Shown here: positions 1-18,035 of the stretch, piece by piece
Layout: every line of letters begins with the position of its first letter
Position numbering within the stretch: position 1 is the first letter of the stretch
DNA from: Hypomesus transpacificus
Taxonomy: Eukaryota; Chordata; Actinopteri; Osmeriformes; Osmeridae
DNA: 64,000 bases
NCBI RefSeq assembly: GCF_021917145.1
Contig: NC_061073.1
Location: forward strand, 14,583,205 to 14,647,204
Direction of reading: 5' to 3'
Position numbers and translations under genes: made by a program
The notes under the pieces: generated by a model
Seen by the model: the letters and a program-made list of their open reading frames with translations, nothing else
Database searches by the model: none
Told to the model about the DNA's origin: nothing

Positions 1-1219
1 AAATGAGTTTGACACCGCTGCTTTACAATATACTGGTGAATAAATGAAATCGATGAACATTTGATTGTATAAGGTGATCGGGAAGCTGAAGCAAATATTA
101 TACAGATACATAACAAATCCACTTCACAAAACTAACTTGAAAAGATGGACAAATTATATAGCCTCGACAAGGACAGTAAGTTACAAAAAAGCAATGCTTT
201 ACACTGTACTAACCAATCGATTTCACTAGAGGTCACCCGGATCAACAACATGTCATCAGCCGACGTTCATGTTTCAGAACCATTTTACAAGAACTTGTCT
301 CTAGAAGTAGTTTTATGTTCATACTTATGTGGGATTGTGTGGGTTTGTTAAGAAGCGCGAGTAGGCTAGTTCTTGTCTCATTTTGAGTCATTTTCCAGAT
401 TCTGATTTTGTACACAGTGATTATTACACATAGGGCCTAAAAAAAGAAAGAAATATGCTCCTGCCATGATAATTTAGTTGTAATAAAATGAACACAGAGA
501 AAGAGGCTTCATTATAGACTTAATATATGTTATGTATCTTTTTTTTCTTTTTTTCACGGTTCTTCAAAAGCAGTTGGTATCCCAAAATGTTCCGTAGAGA
601 GGAATGTCATGTCTTAGATATTGCAGGCATATACCCAGTTCAAGAATTGGCAAAAAAAGGTTTTAGACAATATTTATAAATAGGTGTAACAAAGTTTGAT
701 CTGCCAAGAAAGTTGGTCATCATTACCCCCTTTACACCTAGATATTCAGAACAGTTTCCTGTAGCATAGTGTATTCCATTATAGGCAATGGAAAATACTC
801 TTAGATTCATATATTCCTATACCTTTTAAGATAAAAGGTATAGACCATGTTACTAGTTTTCTCTGGCGAGATGTGGAAAACCCAAACCATATTGGCGCCA
901 ATGAAAAATCCCAAGGCAATTCCTATTCACCAAAGAAACACACACACACAAAGAGAGAGCGTCAGGTGGGAATTTTGCAGCAGGTGGATCTACAAGCAAA
1001 CATGTGACTTCACAGGTCCAAGGTGCATGCGCTCTGTCAACGTAAGGCTGTCTGTATGTTTGGAACATGCAGTTATAAAGCAGCATATGTAGTGGTTGTT
1101 AACTCGTGGACTGAACAGTTTGGCCCAGACAAAGGAACCGAACAGTTTGCCCCAGACTTTCTGCATACAGGCTACAGAACAACTTGGCTGTCTACAATTA
1201 CTGGAATATTCTGTTAACC
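1..1219. other. Gene-free 5' flank of TMEM116
   Basis: No convincing exon is seen; open frames here are short and lack splice sites or recognisable domains. Upstream noncoding exons or the promoter of TMEM116 may lie in the last few hundred bases but I could not place them. A unit beginning near 1068 is repeated near 2909. Confidence 0.5.
1068..1140 (+). repeat. Dispersed repeat copy 1
   Basis: About 73 bases beginning ggaacatgcagttata and ending cccagacaaagga recur at 2909-2983 with roughly 90 percent identity. One copy lies upstream of TMEM116, the other in its fourth intron. No element ends were recognised. Confidence 0.7.
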
Positions 1220-5681
<4,462 letters not shown>

Positions 5682-8664
5682 CCCCTTTAAAGACTTGTGG
5701 GTAGAACAACTCATTGATCTACGATCAGCCCACTCTTGCCAAACACCGACCTTGACTGTGAAAAGGAAGGATAATAACCTGAGATTCTAATAGCAACAGC
5801 AGTGTCATCGATTTGACCCCAAACTGGATGGATGGGAGGCTGGAGAGTACACGTACTGTATGGCTGTTGTGCATCACAAGGTCATATGGAGGACTCAGGC
5901 CCACTGTTCCTAAACACGATGAAACAATGTGTGCTGTCTGTTTGTGGATCACAATTGAAAATCCATCTCTTAATTCTTTGCCCCAAATGGATTGGTCTGG
6001 TGTTTGGTAGATGTGTGAAGGTAAAGGGATTCTGGTAGCACTTTATTTATATTAACTAGTTAAAATGTTTTTTGTTTTTCCCCCTTTGTGATAGAAAAAT
6101 GTATGTTATTTGTTGATAATGAGACGTTGATTATTAGAAACAGACTCCATTTAATTTTATTGAATTTGTTGTATTCAAAAGAGTTTACAAAGCACTTCCT
6201 CAATGTCAGGGTTTTTAGGTTATTAAACTTGTGACATGTAATGTAGATCTAAAACATAATTTTTTACTGTATAGAGTGATAACAAATGGTTGTTACCTGC
6301 CATTTGGATGTTATATTTATTTGTTGGTCAGTACTGTAGCAAAATCGGACAAAGAGATCTCCCTATACGCTGTATGCTTATTTTCAACTCAGTTTTACTT
6401 TATTTATACAATAAAAGCAAGTGGCCTGAGGCTGATAGTATATAATTGTTTCTCCAGTTCTCGGTGCTTCCCACTCATTTCAAGGTCAGGGCAATGAAAC
6501 AGATATCTCGTGTTTGAAATAGAGACATATTGTGTTTGGTTACGTTGTGTCAGTCAAAACAAACCCATGGCTTCAAATTGAATTTCGGGTTGACTGATCA
6601 GACAGTCCCCTGGTCATAATTACTGCATACTAAACTGTAGAGACAAAAGAAGTAGGATGTCCTAGGATACAAAGATTAGTAACGGTCTTCTGTTGTCAGT
6701 AATGATACTTGTGAGGTTAAAAGTTATCCTTCACAAAAGCCCCAAAGCTCATACCCACTCTCCTGACAGACACACACCTGTGCAGAACATTAGTGCTTCC
6801 CACCACTCTCCCCCTCCTCTCAGCCCCATGTAAATGTTGCCTCTGGACACACCCGTAGGTAGAACAGGCCAAGAGTTTGCTCCTTATTGCCCCCTTCTGT
6901 CGAATGATTAACCAGTGGCAATCAACACAGGTGTGTTTATTTGTTCTGAATCACATGACCAGACAGAATGTAGCTTAGTCACTCTCACCTTGGTCCTAAA
7001 CACCGTGAAACACATACCTTAGAATGTTGAAGTTGATTTGTGATTTCATAAAAAGAGGGTTGTTCAGTATGTAAGATTATTGTCATCCTCATAGAGAAAC
7101 CGAAGGAGACCCCATGTGATCCAAGGCTTGGTAGCATCACACCAAGGTCGTAATCATAATACATATTGGGGGACACACATCCCTAATCTGGGCAAAATAT
7201 CCCCCCCAATGTATTGAAATATAATATAAATGTGCTACGCTACGACAGGCAACCACGCACGCTGTCCGAAATTATCATAAAAATGTATTTGTCCCCCCCA
7301 TGTTGATTCCATGGCTACAGCCTTGCATCACACTACACACTGTAGCATCACACTACATACTGTAGCATCACACTACATACTGTATACAAAACAGCCCTCT
7401 TTGCCGTCCACTATTCCATCACAGTTGGTCAAGCTGACATAATGTCAAACAATTTTTGTGTGCAAAAGCCCCATTATTCTTGTTATGTTCAACAAGCTAA
7501 CTCGAATACACCTACTGTGTTTGAGCATTACTGTAAAATAGTTTGTCGTACCATCCGTGACCTATTTACAGAGAGAATCCTCGCAGTGAACATCATCGAA
7601 ACAATGTTGGCGGGATGCCTTGTCACCAGTTAGCCTAATCTACATCTGCCCTGTTGACTTTTATTATATCTGACTCAAGTAGGTCAAAACCACCAGGCCT
7701 CATGTTCCCCAGCGCTGCCCAAAGTTACAATGTGTTTGTTGCCGTATTGGTGTGTGTTTGTATTTGTGTACTGTGGGTTTGTTTATGGACAATATGTTTC
7801 TCAGATGTGCTAGTGGCATTTAAACATAACATTATTTATCATTGAAATAATGGTGCTCTTACTAGATGCACGTCAAACGCACATCAAACGGTTTCTGATG
7901 TATTTGTTGTTGAATAATCTACAACAAATGTTTGGTCCTGGTGAACCCCAGACTGAAACGCAGCACCTGTAAGTTAACCATATCAACATGGATTGTGTAA
8001 TGAAGCACCTTTCTTTAAGAGGGGGTTTCTTACCTGTCACAAGACTTTTGAGACGTCTGAGACTGTTAACCAAAGTAATTTAAACTACATATTACTTAAG
8101 TGTGGGTGACCGAAAATGAAACCACCTCAGTACATTTTTATCTTAACATTTTCAAACTCCTACATGTTTCCATTGAATATGTGTGGTAGGGTGATACTAA
8201 ATCTTAGCTAAAAGATGCTAAAGTGGAACTGTAAATAAAGAAATTCAACCCTCGTATTCATCAAATGGTTTACATCTCATGTTGCACTCACCATGTCTCT
8301 GGAGAAAAACCTCAAACCAAAGACAGAGAAAGATACAGAGAAAAGTGAGAGTTTAATCTTTTAAATTGTTTGTAAATCTACAAAACTTCCTGTTTGTATA
8401 CAAATTCATAATAAACCACACTGCACTTAATACATTTTGTTTATAACGCAATGTATCCAAAACAAATACAAAAAACGATTTCAGGAAAGTAAAGCTGAAA
8501 TAGATAAGTACTTAAAATACTTAAAGTATATTACTTTAAATATGTAGACATACGACTAAGAGGAGGAAGAGCAGACCCCTGTCTTTTCACAAATTAGTTA
8601 AAACTGCATACTGCATGTTCTGACCAGGAGGAACACTCTAACAAGATGGTTTTGCTTCATCCCA
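5682..8664. other. 3' flanks of TMEM116 and NETO2
   Basis: No coding exon is seen. The left part should be TMEM116 3' UTR (AATAAA near 6411), the right part NETO2 3' UTR on the other strand. Around 7320-7384 a unit of about 22 bases (gtagcatcacactacatact) is repeated three times. The rest shows nothing I can name. Confidence 0.5.
7320..7384 (+). repeat. Short tandem repeat, unit about 22 bp
   Basis: Three near-identical tandem units of gcatcacactacayactgta. Confidence 0.8.
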
Positions 8665-11600
8665 CTAGAAGTCCATGGACAAAGATCTGTGCTGAACCGT
8701 TTCATATTTCCCTCTTCCACTCCCACCTCTACGGACGTACAAATCACCTCTCCCGCCCTCTTCCTCCACCTCCATCTCCTCCTCCTCCATCACTCGATCC
8801 TGTCCACGATGGCCCAGCTCCGCCAGCCTACGGGTCCCCTTTTGATGGCAAGGCTTCATGCTGGGCCAGGACTTCTTCCGCAGGCTGCTGTTCCTGGTCA
8901 CGCTCCCCAGAGGGGGTAAGGAGCTCTGGAAGTCTCCCCGGAAGGGCGTTAGCTCCATGGATCCGGTCACCAGGGGAGGCGCCCCACGACTGAGGGAGCC
9001 CTGCGAGCCGCAGTGGTGCTCGTGGACGCAACGTGATGTTGTGGAGGAGCGTCTCAGAGCTTGTAGCGACAGGAGCTCCTCAGGCAGCTCCCCCATGTCC
9101 TCAGGCAGCTCCTAAGGAGAATCACATTTAGACAAAAGAACAATTTCAAGGGGGGCTGGACCTGTTGATGTTCACTTCTACTAATGCCACAAGAGCATGC
9201 ATGCAATGATGGCAGTACACTCAAACATTGGCTGTATTTCCAAAATAATGAAGCCTACAAAAGCGTTACAAAATTGATGGTGACGGAGCAAAAGCAACAG
9301 GTGAATTAATCCCACCCACCTTGTCTCTGAGGGAAAAGAGCTCGTAGTTAGGAGGGTCAAACACTTCCTGGTACTCAAGTCGGTTGAACGGGGTGCTCTT
9401 CTTCACCAACACCTTTACAATGGTAAGTTGTAGTCGTGTCAAACACAGCAACCCGACAGAGATGGAAGACGAGATGTGTGATTGTGTCGACGTGCTGTAC
9501 CTTCTTGCGTGGCTGCTTGACCTGCACCATGATGGAGAAGATGAGCAACAGCAGGACTACTCCTGTAGACACAGCAATCACTGTCCCGTGGGTCTTAGTG
9601 ATCTGGTGGAACAGACCTTTGGGTTTCTTTTCTGGAGGAGTGGAGATTGAGCAAGAGAGGTTGAAAAGATAAGAAAGAAAAGAAAGAAAGAATGAATTGA
9701 CATGTTGCAACCTGGAAAGAGCAGCACTTAGCAACTAAGGGGTTGGGTGTTCTTTCACAGCAGTTCACCTTTGCAGTTGCCCTCATCCCAGGGAAATACA
9801 CAGTTCTGCACACCATTACACACCAGAGAGTTGTTGATGCACATGTTGCTATGGCAGAAAAAAGTGTTGCTTGAACATGGAGCTGAAGGGAAAAGCAGAG
9901 ATGTCTAGTGTGTCAGAGGAACAAACAGATGCAGACACATTAAGCATCTTACAGAGAAAAAAGTTGACAAATGGTAAGAGGTAACACTGAAAACTGAGGC
10001 AAACATTTATTAACACTGCAGACAGTAATCAAACTGTACAATGTCTGTAGACTGACTGTAATGTTATTGGCAAACACTAGAGGGTGCAATAATGACATCC
10101 CATCACTGGGGATTCCAGATGAGGACAGAGGAAGAGATGTTTCCGAAGAAGGACAGACTCACGGTCCGAGAACGAGGTGAAGAGCATGCGGAAGCGGCTA
10201 AGTCTGCTGTTCTCGTCCGCCCACATCCTGACCACACCCACACCATTGTCCAGCATGATATCATTGGCTACTGTGCTGCAGAACTTGGCCTGTCAGGAAA
10301 AAGCTCAACTGTTCATCACAGTCACATGGTTCTCGGTCAGAGCTTGGTTTAGATACATGTGGTTCCCGGTCTGGCAGTCTCGTTGTCCTACCTTCAGGTC
10401 TTCGATGGCACTGCTTCCATCATAAACAGCCACAAAGTTCTTCTTACACTCGTTAGAGTTCTCCATCTGGTATTCTAGGAAGCGCAGGTAAATCTGGCAC
10501 AGAGAAAGGGAAAGCATGAGTTAGTAGAGTACCATAACATCATCACTGAAGGCTGAATCCAGTGCAGAGAGAGACAGGGATAAAGGGTGTCTGTTGAAAT
10601 CCCCTCTCGTTGCTCGTCGATCTGGTTGACATCACGTGTCGAGAGACCTTGTAGTTGGGCGGAGCTCGGATGGTCCAGATGCAGTCCACCGCCTGGTCAG
10701 GTTTCACCTTGTTCTCCTCCTCCACCTGACTGGAGCGGATCAGCCCATCGGCACCCCCAAGCTCAAACTGGCAGTCTAGGACACAGAGACACCGAGGGAG
10801 GGGCAAGGTTACGAAAGGTGGAGTTTTTTTTTTGTTCATGCGAAGGATACTGAACGCTTTCATCCAACATGTGAGAACAGAGTTTGTGTTACCTGGGATG
10901 GGATTTAAAATCCCTCCAACATGGAGATGGAACTCTGGGTCTAGGACGACGAGGAAGACATTAGAGACATTAGAGAAGGAAAAATGTCAGCCACTTGCTA
11001 AACAGGAACATGGCCTAACTGTGGTGTAAATGCCTTTCTCCTAAAGGAGCATCGTGTGTCTTTGTGATAAGGTACCAATGATGTAGTTGTACTGGACCCG
11101 AAAACCCTGGCCCTCCAACTCGTCATCACTGAAGAAGCGGATCCACATGAAGCGTCCGGTGGACAGGACCCGACCAGGGCTGGAGGAACCACAGAACCGG
11201 TTGATGAGTGGCGAGAAGCTGAAGGGGCCGTCTCTCACCTCAATGTGGTCAAAGCGGCACTCAAAGGATGACTCCATGAAGAAGGTGTCATCAAACTTTA
11301 GCTCAATCCTCTGACGTGGTAGGGCTGGGTAGGGGATACAATCACATAGGTACCAACGTTCCAACAATATGGATTATACTTGTCTTTTCATTTTGGGGGG
11401 ATGACGAGAGCAATACTGCATAGAAAAGTCTACAGACATTGCAGTCTAGGGATGTGTGTGTGTGTGTGTTTGTGCATGTGTGTATGAGAGAAATACCTTC
11501 CAGTATGTACATGCACTCCTTGTTGGGAGGATATGTGTTAGGGTAGTTTGGAGAGCTGAACATGCCTCCATCAGGGTTCTTGATCCAGGTGCCACATTGG

Positions 11601-11813
11601 CGAGCATTCTGGGAAGTCTGACTTGCAAGCTGAGACGACCCTACAGAGAATATCACAGCCAAACCACAGAGCAGGACACGAGGATGTGAGCCCATCAGAG
11701 ACCATGTTTTGGATCAGGTAAATACTGAAAACTGCTGGTCATGATGCGATACCCACCCTTGGTTTTCTGTGCTAGTGCAAAGCCCTCCTCAATCAGTATG
11801 AGAAGTGTCCAAG
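8665..11813 (-). CDS. neto2: NETO2, neuropilin and tolloid-like protein 2 (5' end missing)
   Basis: Single-pass auxiliary subunit of kainate-type glutamate receptors. Exons on the minus strand, in order: end of signal peptide (11757-11813, [18 protein letters not shown], like VLVVEGIAVAQKTQ in human); CUB1 split over two exons (about 11508-11645 and 11078-11325); linker exon ([16 protein letters not shown]); CUB2 in three exons (about 10647-10775, 10392-10497, 10158-10291); an LDL-receptor class A exon with six cysteines (9770-9883); membrane segment ([19 protein letters not shown]) followed by QVKQPRKK; the [14 protein letters not shown] exon; and the last exon ending SLSMDF and TAG at 8665-8667. 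The terminal SxDF matches NETO2 rather than the PDZ-ligand end of NETO1. The exon with the start codon, expected to code only about ten residues, was not found in the 11.8-23 kb interval. Acidic run [10 protein letters not shown] near the C-terminus. Confidence 0.93.
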
Positions 11814-13006
11814 CTGCGACAAGGATTCAGGGATAAACGGGGATGATGGGGGGTTAAGGGTAAGGGAGGAAAATAGAGCAAGTTAAAGAGAGGAGAGATG
11901 AGGGAGATGAGAGAGAGGATAAGAGATAGGCTGGTTAGTGTCGGAGCAAGAAAACTGGAGGACGGCTCCTATTGTATCGAGACTGCCTTTAATATGTCAT
12001 GTTTGTCCTTGTGTGCACCAGGCTGATCTGGGAGGGATCCTTGAGAGAATCATTGACGTTAGGAAAACATATTATCCAGCCAAATGGATAGCAAGGGGAC
12101 AAATGCTCTTGCCACAAACTTTGCCCCAGGTGTGGAAGGCCTGTTATAACTAATAGGCAAGTAATAAGGAACTCGTGGGCTCCATCCAATATCCAAATTA
12201 GGACAGTAAAACACTGCAACCCCTGAGTTAAATGTAGGGCCGCCCCCTTGGCATGTAAAATGTTGACAAGGAGCAAAAAGGGAAATTGGCATGTAACAAC
12301 TGGTTATCTTGCAACACAGTTATGTTTAGAAAGGGATGGACTTTTTATGAGTATAAAGCAAGTTTGTGCTTGTGCAACAAATACCCAGTGTGTGTATATC
12401 CTGTATTGGAGTGAATAAAACAACTTGTATTTGATTCAACCAGACTGAGCGTCCTTTTTGATGATCTAAGAAACGAGATCCGAAATTAGTTAACGAGTGC
12501 CAAGTCAAACTGAAAGAAAGGCTAAAGTGAGTGAGAGATGAAACAAGGGTGGGAAGAAAGTTAGCCACTTAACAGGATTTGAGTCTGTTCTTGCTTTGCC
12601 AGAGTTATAAAATAGACTCTACACACCAATTTCTCTCTGGCTACCTACCCCTCTCTGATTCTGCAGCCTATACAGGATATATCTGTGATTGTGACCTAGT
12701 GGTGGTGAAAAAAAGAGTATTGGATAGCCATCTACTTGCATTCAGCAGACCATCGCAAAATACATTAATGCTATGGATAAAAAGGTGACTGGTCAGAGCT
12801 CGAATAATTATGATAAAATAAGAAAATGTTACTATGACAGATCTCTTAGGGTTATCTCTTACTATCATACTATATACACTGCGCACGTGGAAAATTACAC
12901 ATATACCTTGTCATTTTTCCTCAATTGCCAACTGAAAATTAATGCATGGACTTTTTTTTACCCAAATATACAGTAGCATTTTGTTTGGCACGCATACACG
13001 CACACT

Positions 13007-13036
13007 CGCGCGCGCGCGCGCGCACACACACACACA
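13007..13036 (+). repeat. (CG)n(CA)n microsatellite
   Basis: Alternating purine-pyrimidine run cgcgcgcgcgcgcgcacaca, a sequence type prone to Z-DNA. Confidence 0.9.
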
Positions 13037-13806
13037 GCTGAAAGCGGTGCAGTTGGTGTTTAAAGCGGGAAGCGGGAGCTGTCACTTCAGCACCACCGGT
13101 TGCCTTTTGGCATCCGAGTTACAACCACACAATAATCTACGAAGCATAAACTAAGCCTTGGCCCATTTTACTGCCGAACCCACGTCCTCGATTTTCCCTT
13201 CAAATATTAAGAAGATTACTCAAATCTTCTCATGTCAAACTCACCTATGTGCATCTCCTCTCCTGACAAAAAATATTCTCGTTTGCTTGCTGCTTTTATC
13301 AAATCTCCCCGTCTTATGTCCTTTTCCTACATTCCTCAATGCTAGACACAGCACATATTCAAGGACTTAGAGATCCCAACTTTCATCCTGTCCATTATTC
13401 CATTGATCAAAATAAGATGCTGTTTTAAAATATCCCTTTAAAGTAATGCCAGACAATAAAGTGCTGTCCAGTGACGCCAGATGGGATGGGGTCCACTGTT
13501 AAGGTCTTATGTAAAGTGTTTAGTTCCGTTTTTTATCAGATAGTTAGGGGATGTTCTTGCAGCCCAATGGAAGATGCGTCTGCGGGTGCTGCTGTTTGCA
13601 AGATTGGGCACACTTGGCGCGGGCACTGTCAAGACAATGCGCATGCCTCAATTTACGTCGATTGTAAAATATTTCCTCGACAAATTTTTAAAACCAGAAA
13701 CTTTGATTTACTTTTGGTTAGATGCTTATCTGTTAAAGCCCAATTATGCCAAATGAATATAATTAACTTTTTGAAAATACCCTAACTCGCCTACAATCTC
13801 GAACGA

Positions 13807-13813
13807 CACACAC

Positions 13814-13851
<38 letters not shown>
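13807..13851 (+). repeat. (CA)n microsatellite
   Basis: About 45 bases of near-perfect CA repeat. Confidence 0.95.
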
Positions 13852-13855
<4 letters not shown>

Positions 13856-15363
13856 AGATAGGCTACAAACACACAACCAGCTGAGCCAAATACAAATTAG
13901 GCACACATCAGAGGGCACAATTTCTGAGTCACTGCATGTGTTGCTATAGGAACCTTGCTGGGGTCTTGTCTTTCACAGTTAAGGCAATCAGGAAGACAAT
14001 GAAACTAACATGTGGGGCAGAGGATTTAGGGACCTTAAAATGAGAAAGAGACTTGCAGAAAACATCATCTGTAATTGTCTAGTGCACCAGCTCCACTAGC
14101 AGTGTTCTTCCTCTCCTCTGAAACAGTACAGAATGGAGAGAAACAATAAATGAAATATATTATTCCCATGAATTGTTGTATTCCTACAATAAAAAAAGGT
14201 CAATCCTCTTATGAAAAACCATTGCCTTATTTTTTGACCAAATCATTTGTTTAGGCTGGAAGCTTTTAAATTGTCTTGAAATATTTTCAGTAAGTAATTT
14301 AAACACTTTATATTTACACATACACTCACATAAACAAATAAATAAAATAAATGTTGATTTGTGAGAAATATAGAGTTTGAAAAATAATTGAAGTTATATG
14401 TGTGTGTGTGTGTTTAACTAAATAAATCAGCAATTTTATAATTGTTCATTACATAATAATTGAGGTTGTAGTCTGTGTTATAGGTTGCTCACAGTAAACA
14501 ACCATATTTTGGGGACTTTGTTACGTGTTCTATTGAGGAGCAGATGACAAGCAGGATGATAAAGCACTATTCTTGTCTCAGCCCCATATGACAACAGATT
14601 AGACAAAGAGACTGCAGACAGTTCCTCATTAGGAATACACAACAATGGGCTAAACCAAAACAATCTATCCATAATGAAATCCATTGGAAAGATTTATACG
14701 CCAGTCACTTTGGGATTAGTGATTTCCAAGTCTATTTGCCCCTTCCTCATCCCTGTTGGTTCTATCCATTTGAATTTTCTCTGGACATTTGAATTGTCAT
14801 ATATTTTCATTATATTCACTTTTCATTTTCTTCTCAGTTTATCCCTCGCTTGCATGGAAACAGAAGCTGGTTTTATCCATGTTGATTCTACACATGTGAC
14901 ACTATGGGGTGCTGAGTTCAATCAAATGCACAAAGTATAGTTCATGAAACACACACACACACTCACATTTTATTATATTCTTCTTGCAGCTCTACAGTTC
15001 CACTCCTTGTTTCACCTTTGAGGGTACTGCAATGTATGGCTGAAATTTGGACTTTTTCCATTTTTTAATTAGTTCTATCACTCTTTTCCACTGTAAACAT
15101 GTCTACATAATTTCTACATTGTTAAATTAATGAATCCCTTGAAACAGTTCAAGAGAATATGTTTGATGACATGTTTCACAAATTGGATTTCCTTCAGTCA
15201 GTCAGAACCACTGCCCACAGTGGAACACTTGGTCATTTAGAAAAGGAAAATGAAAAGTGAGGGAAAACCAAAAGTTCAACAAGAAGTCACCATGAACAGA
15301 GACATACTTTTCCTGGAAACGAAAGATCCATGAACACACAAACGCACACACACATCTGTATAC

Positions 15364-15562
15364 CAGGGGCGTAGCCATATTTTTTTGGAGGGGTAGGCCT
15401 AAAAAAATATGGATAGGCATCTTTTTCGTTTTTTTTTTACTTATTTACTTTGCGATGTGCACCCGGTGCATCATTTTTCTGTGATATTTTCGTTTATGGG
15501 TAGGCCTTAGAACAAATTGGGTGGCCTGTGCCTACCCAGGCCTACCCGTGGCTACGCCCCTG
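15364..15562. mobile_element. hAT-type MITE, 199 bp, with 8-bp target duplication
   Basis: The ends are perfect 14-bp inverted repeats, caggggcgtagcca and tggctacgcccctg. The element is flanked on both sides by ctgtatac (15356-15363 and 15563-15570), an 8-bp target site duplication as made by hAT transposases. It has no coding capacity. Internal sub-terminal repeats (taggcct and aggccta) extend the self-complementarity. Confidence 0.93.
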
Positions 15563-16778
15563 CTGTATACATACACACAGTCACATCCACAGTTGAAGCT
15601 AAGTTCATACCTGTGCCTATAATGGATAATGAGCATAGGAGATGTGTAGTATCTCTATATCCCAATTCCTTGCTCTTTTAAAAGCACTGCGCAACATACA
15701 GAATTTAGTGATGGCAAAAGTAGAGAGCTAAAAGAATCCTTTTGGCATAGCTTATGTTGGCGAACAGTGCCATATTTGTATGCTAATTCTGCTACTTGTT
15801 TGGCATGCAGAGCTCAGAGGACCCAGAGGGATCCCTCTGGTTGTCAGAAATACCTTTGATGTTGACTGACTTCCTCTTGTTGCTCTGTGTTCGTGTCTAT
15901 GAGACACAGATTGAGCGTAAGAGAGAGAGCGTGTTAGAGAGACAGTGAGAGAGATTATTGCCGTCATCTCCTCCCTTTAAACCTCCACTTTCTGCAACAC
16001 ACACTTTAGTAGAAGAAGTACAAGATGTACCTTCTTCTACAGCCCTATACAAAGGTTAAGCCATGCAATGTATTGTCTGTCAATGCTTTTCTGACCAAGA
16101 CAGCTGTTAGAGGCAGGTACTACATCACATGATCTTGTTTGGGAAGATCCCGGATCTGAACAGAGATATTTGACCCTCTCAGTCCAGCTGTGAAACAATC
16201 CCTGCTGATGTAAACCCTCTGTTCGGGGTCGCCCAGAATTGGGCCGAGCTGGTTCATGCAGGGTGCAGTCAGTCAGCACCAACATCATATCACGCAGTCT
16301 TGACACTATCACTTCATAGCCAGGAAGCTCATTTTAAGGCCAGGAAGTCTCCCGCAATCCGACATTATGGCACGGATGTCGAGACAGTGTCCAAGTGGGT
16401 TATCAGTAGAAAGTCGGTGCAAGCAGAACCATAAACGCCAAGACAATGTGTTTGTATTGTCAATGAAGTGTCTTATAACATACTACTGAGTCTTCATGCC
16501 TGAACCAAGTAGCCAAACAGTTAACTTAGCACAAAGAAAGTAAATTAAAAACCTAAAAGGCATAAACCCAGATGTTCTGCAGTCTTGGGCTGCTGCTACA
16601 GACATGGGACCATCTGCTTGCCTGAAAGTACATCTCATTAGTGAGATGCCTCCATGTCTACATCCAAATCACTACGAAAATCACATATTTTTCTCATGGT
16701 ACAATCCCACCCTCACCTCTCTGCCTTGAGTGCCCTAATGTTCCTGGTTAAAGGCAGAGTTTGTATCTCTGGGAGGTG

Positions 16779-16834
16779 GTGTGTGTGCGTGTCTGTATGT
16801 GTGTGTGTGTGGTGTGTGTGTGTGTGTGTGTGTG
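16779..16834 (+). repeat. (GT)n microsatellite
   Basis: GT repeat with a few interruptions, within the gene-poor interval. Confidence 0.85.
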
Positions 16835-17988
16835 TATTCATGCCTCCACTGAGATTACTTGGCCGGTCAACCCCAACCTCACGTATTCACACCATATGGC
16901 AAAGCACTCCAACCATCATGCCTTCACCAGATGGACAATGAGGGAGAACTTTACTCAGAACAGGGTTAAGCCTTGGCGACTCCCGACAGATTAGTCAGGA
17001 TACCTCGTGAGCAACTGGACGCATAGAAGTGAAAGGGATCCACCAGAGAAGACAGTATGTGGGTTAGGGTTAGGAAGAAAGGTGATGGGGGGAGAAAAGA
17101 TAAGGAAGTACTCTTAACATTTGGAAGAGGCCTTAGTGATATGAAATGGTACTGGCGTTGCCATAATCAAACACATGTCAACGCTTTGTATGGGAGGCGC
17201 CCCAACTATCTCATACACATAGGATTTGGCACTGTATGTTTACCATAGTCTCATGTTCAAGACAACTCACGCACATTTTCAAGTCTGAGTAGTTTACACG
17301 CATGAATGAATCAGGTTTCCCCACTGGCTTCACTGATTAAACAAGGATTAAAGAGCACAATCACTTTCATGGTTTGTTTCTGTTTTCTATAAGTATTTAT
17401 TTGTCTGGAAAAAAGTCAAACCTACAGCACACTACAAACTAAGATGTTTACAACTGTGCATTACCACTGCATAGCAGTGATATATGTGAATAATGAATAT
17501 AAAGTAGCATATTCCAGGGAGGTTAACCCATAGATTGGACCTGAATACAGTCATCTTACAAAACAGTCAATTGTGAATCTAGAACGGTACAGTCGAATCA
17601 AACGGAAATCCACCCCCACCTCCCTGTGGGCTCTGATCCTGAAAGAGTTTAATCAGAAAGAACTGGCAGAGCAAGAACACAGACTCTCAACAGGAAACAA
17701 GGATGCAGAGCAGTTTCTAAAGCCAAAACGTGATTACACACCATTCCTAAAAATGCCTTATGATTGAATGCTCTGAAAAACTGACAGAAAATAGCGCGTT
17801 TCTGGTCATTTAAATGATTTTTTCCGCTCAAGTCTTTTTTTTTCTTTTTTTTTTTTAATTTAGTCAAAAATACAAAGCTGGTCTTTGCAATCAAAGCCTA
17901 AGCACTTCTGGTAAGGGTTTAGGGAAATAATTAAAAAGCTGGTGAAACTGAGGAGAGAGGACGAGGCCAGCTTTAGGGCACATGAAGA

Positions 17989-18035
17989 GGGAGAGAGAGG
18001 AGAGAGAGAGAGGAGAGAGAGAGAAGAGAGAGAGA
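17989..18035 (+). repeat. (GA)n microsatellite
   Basis: Polypurine run of gagagagagg units. Confidence 0.85.

Noticed and set aside
11640-11695. A start [20 protein letters not shown] that looks like a signal peptide for NETO2.
   Set aside because: The sequence ends in an intron acceptor (ttctctgtag), and the true signal-peptide exon with ALAQKTKG lies upstream at 11757-11813 and fits the human protein.
12040-12490. A stretch with a TATA-like box, AATAAA and spacing reminiscent of a solo long terminal repeat.
   Set aside because: I found no defined ends, no flanking duplication and no second copy in the window.
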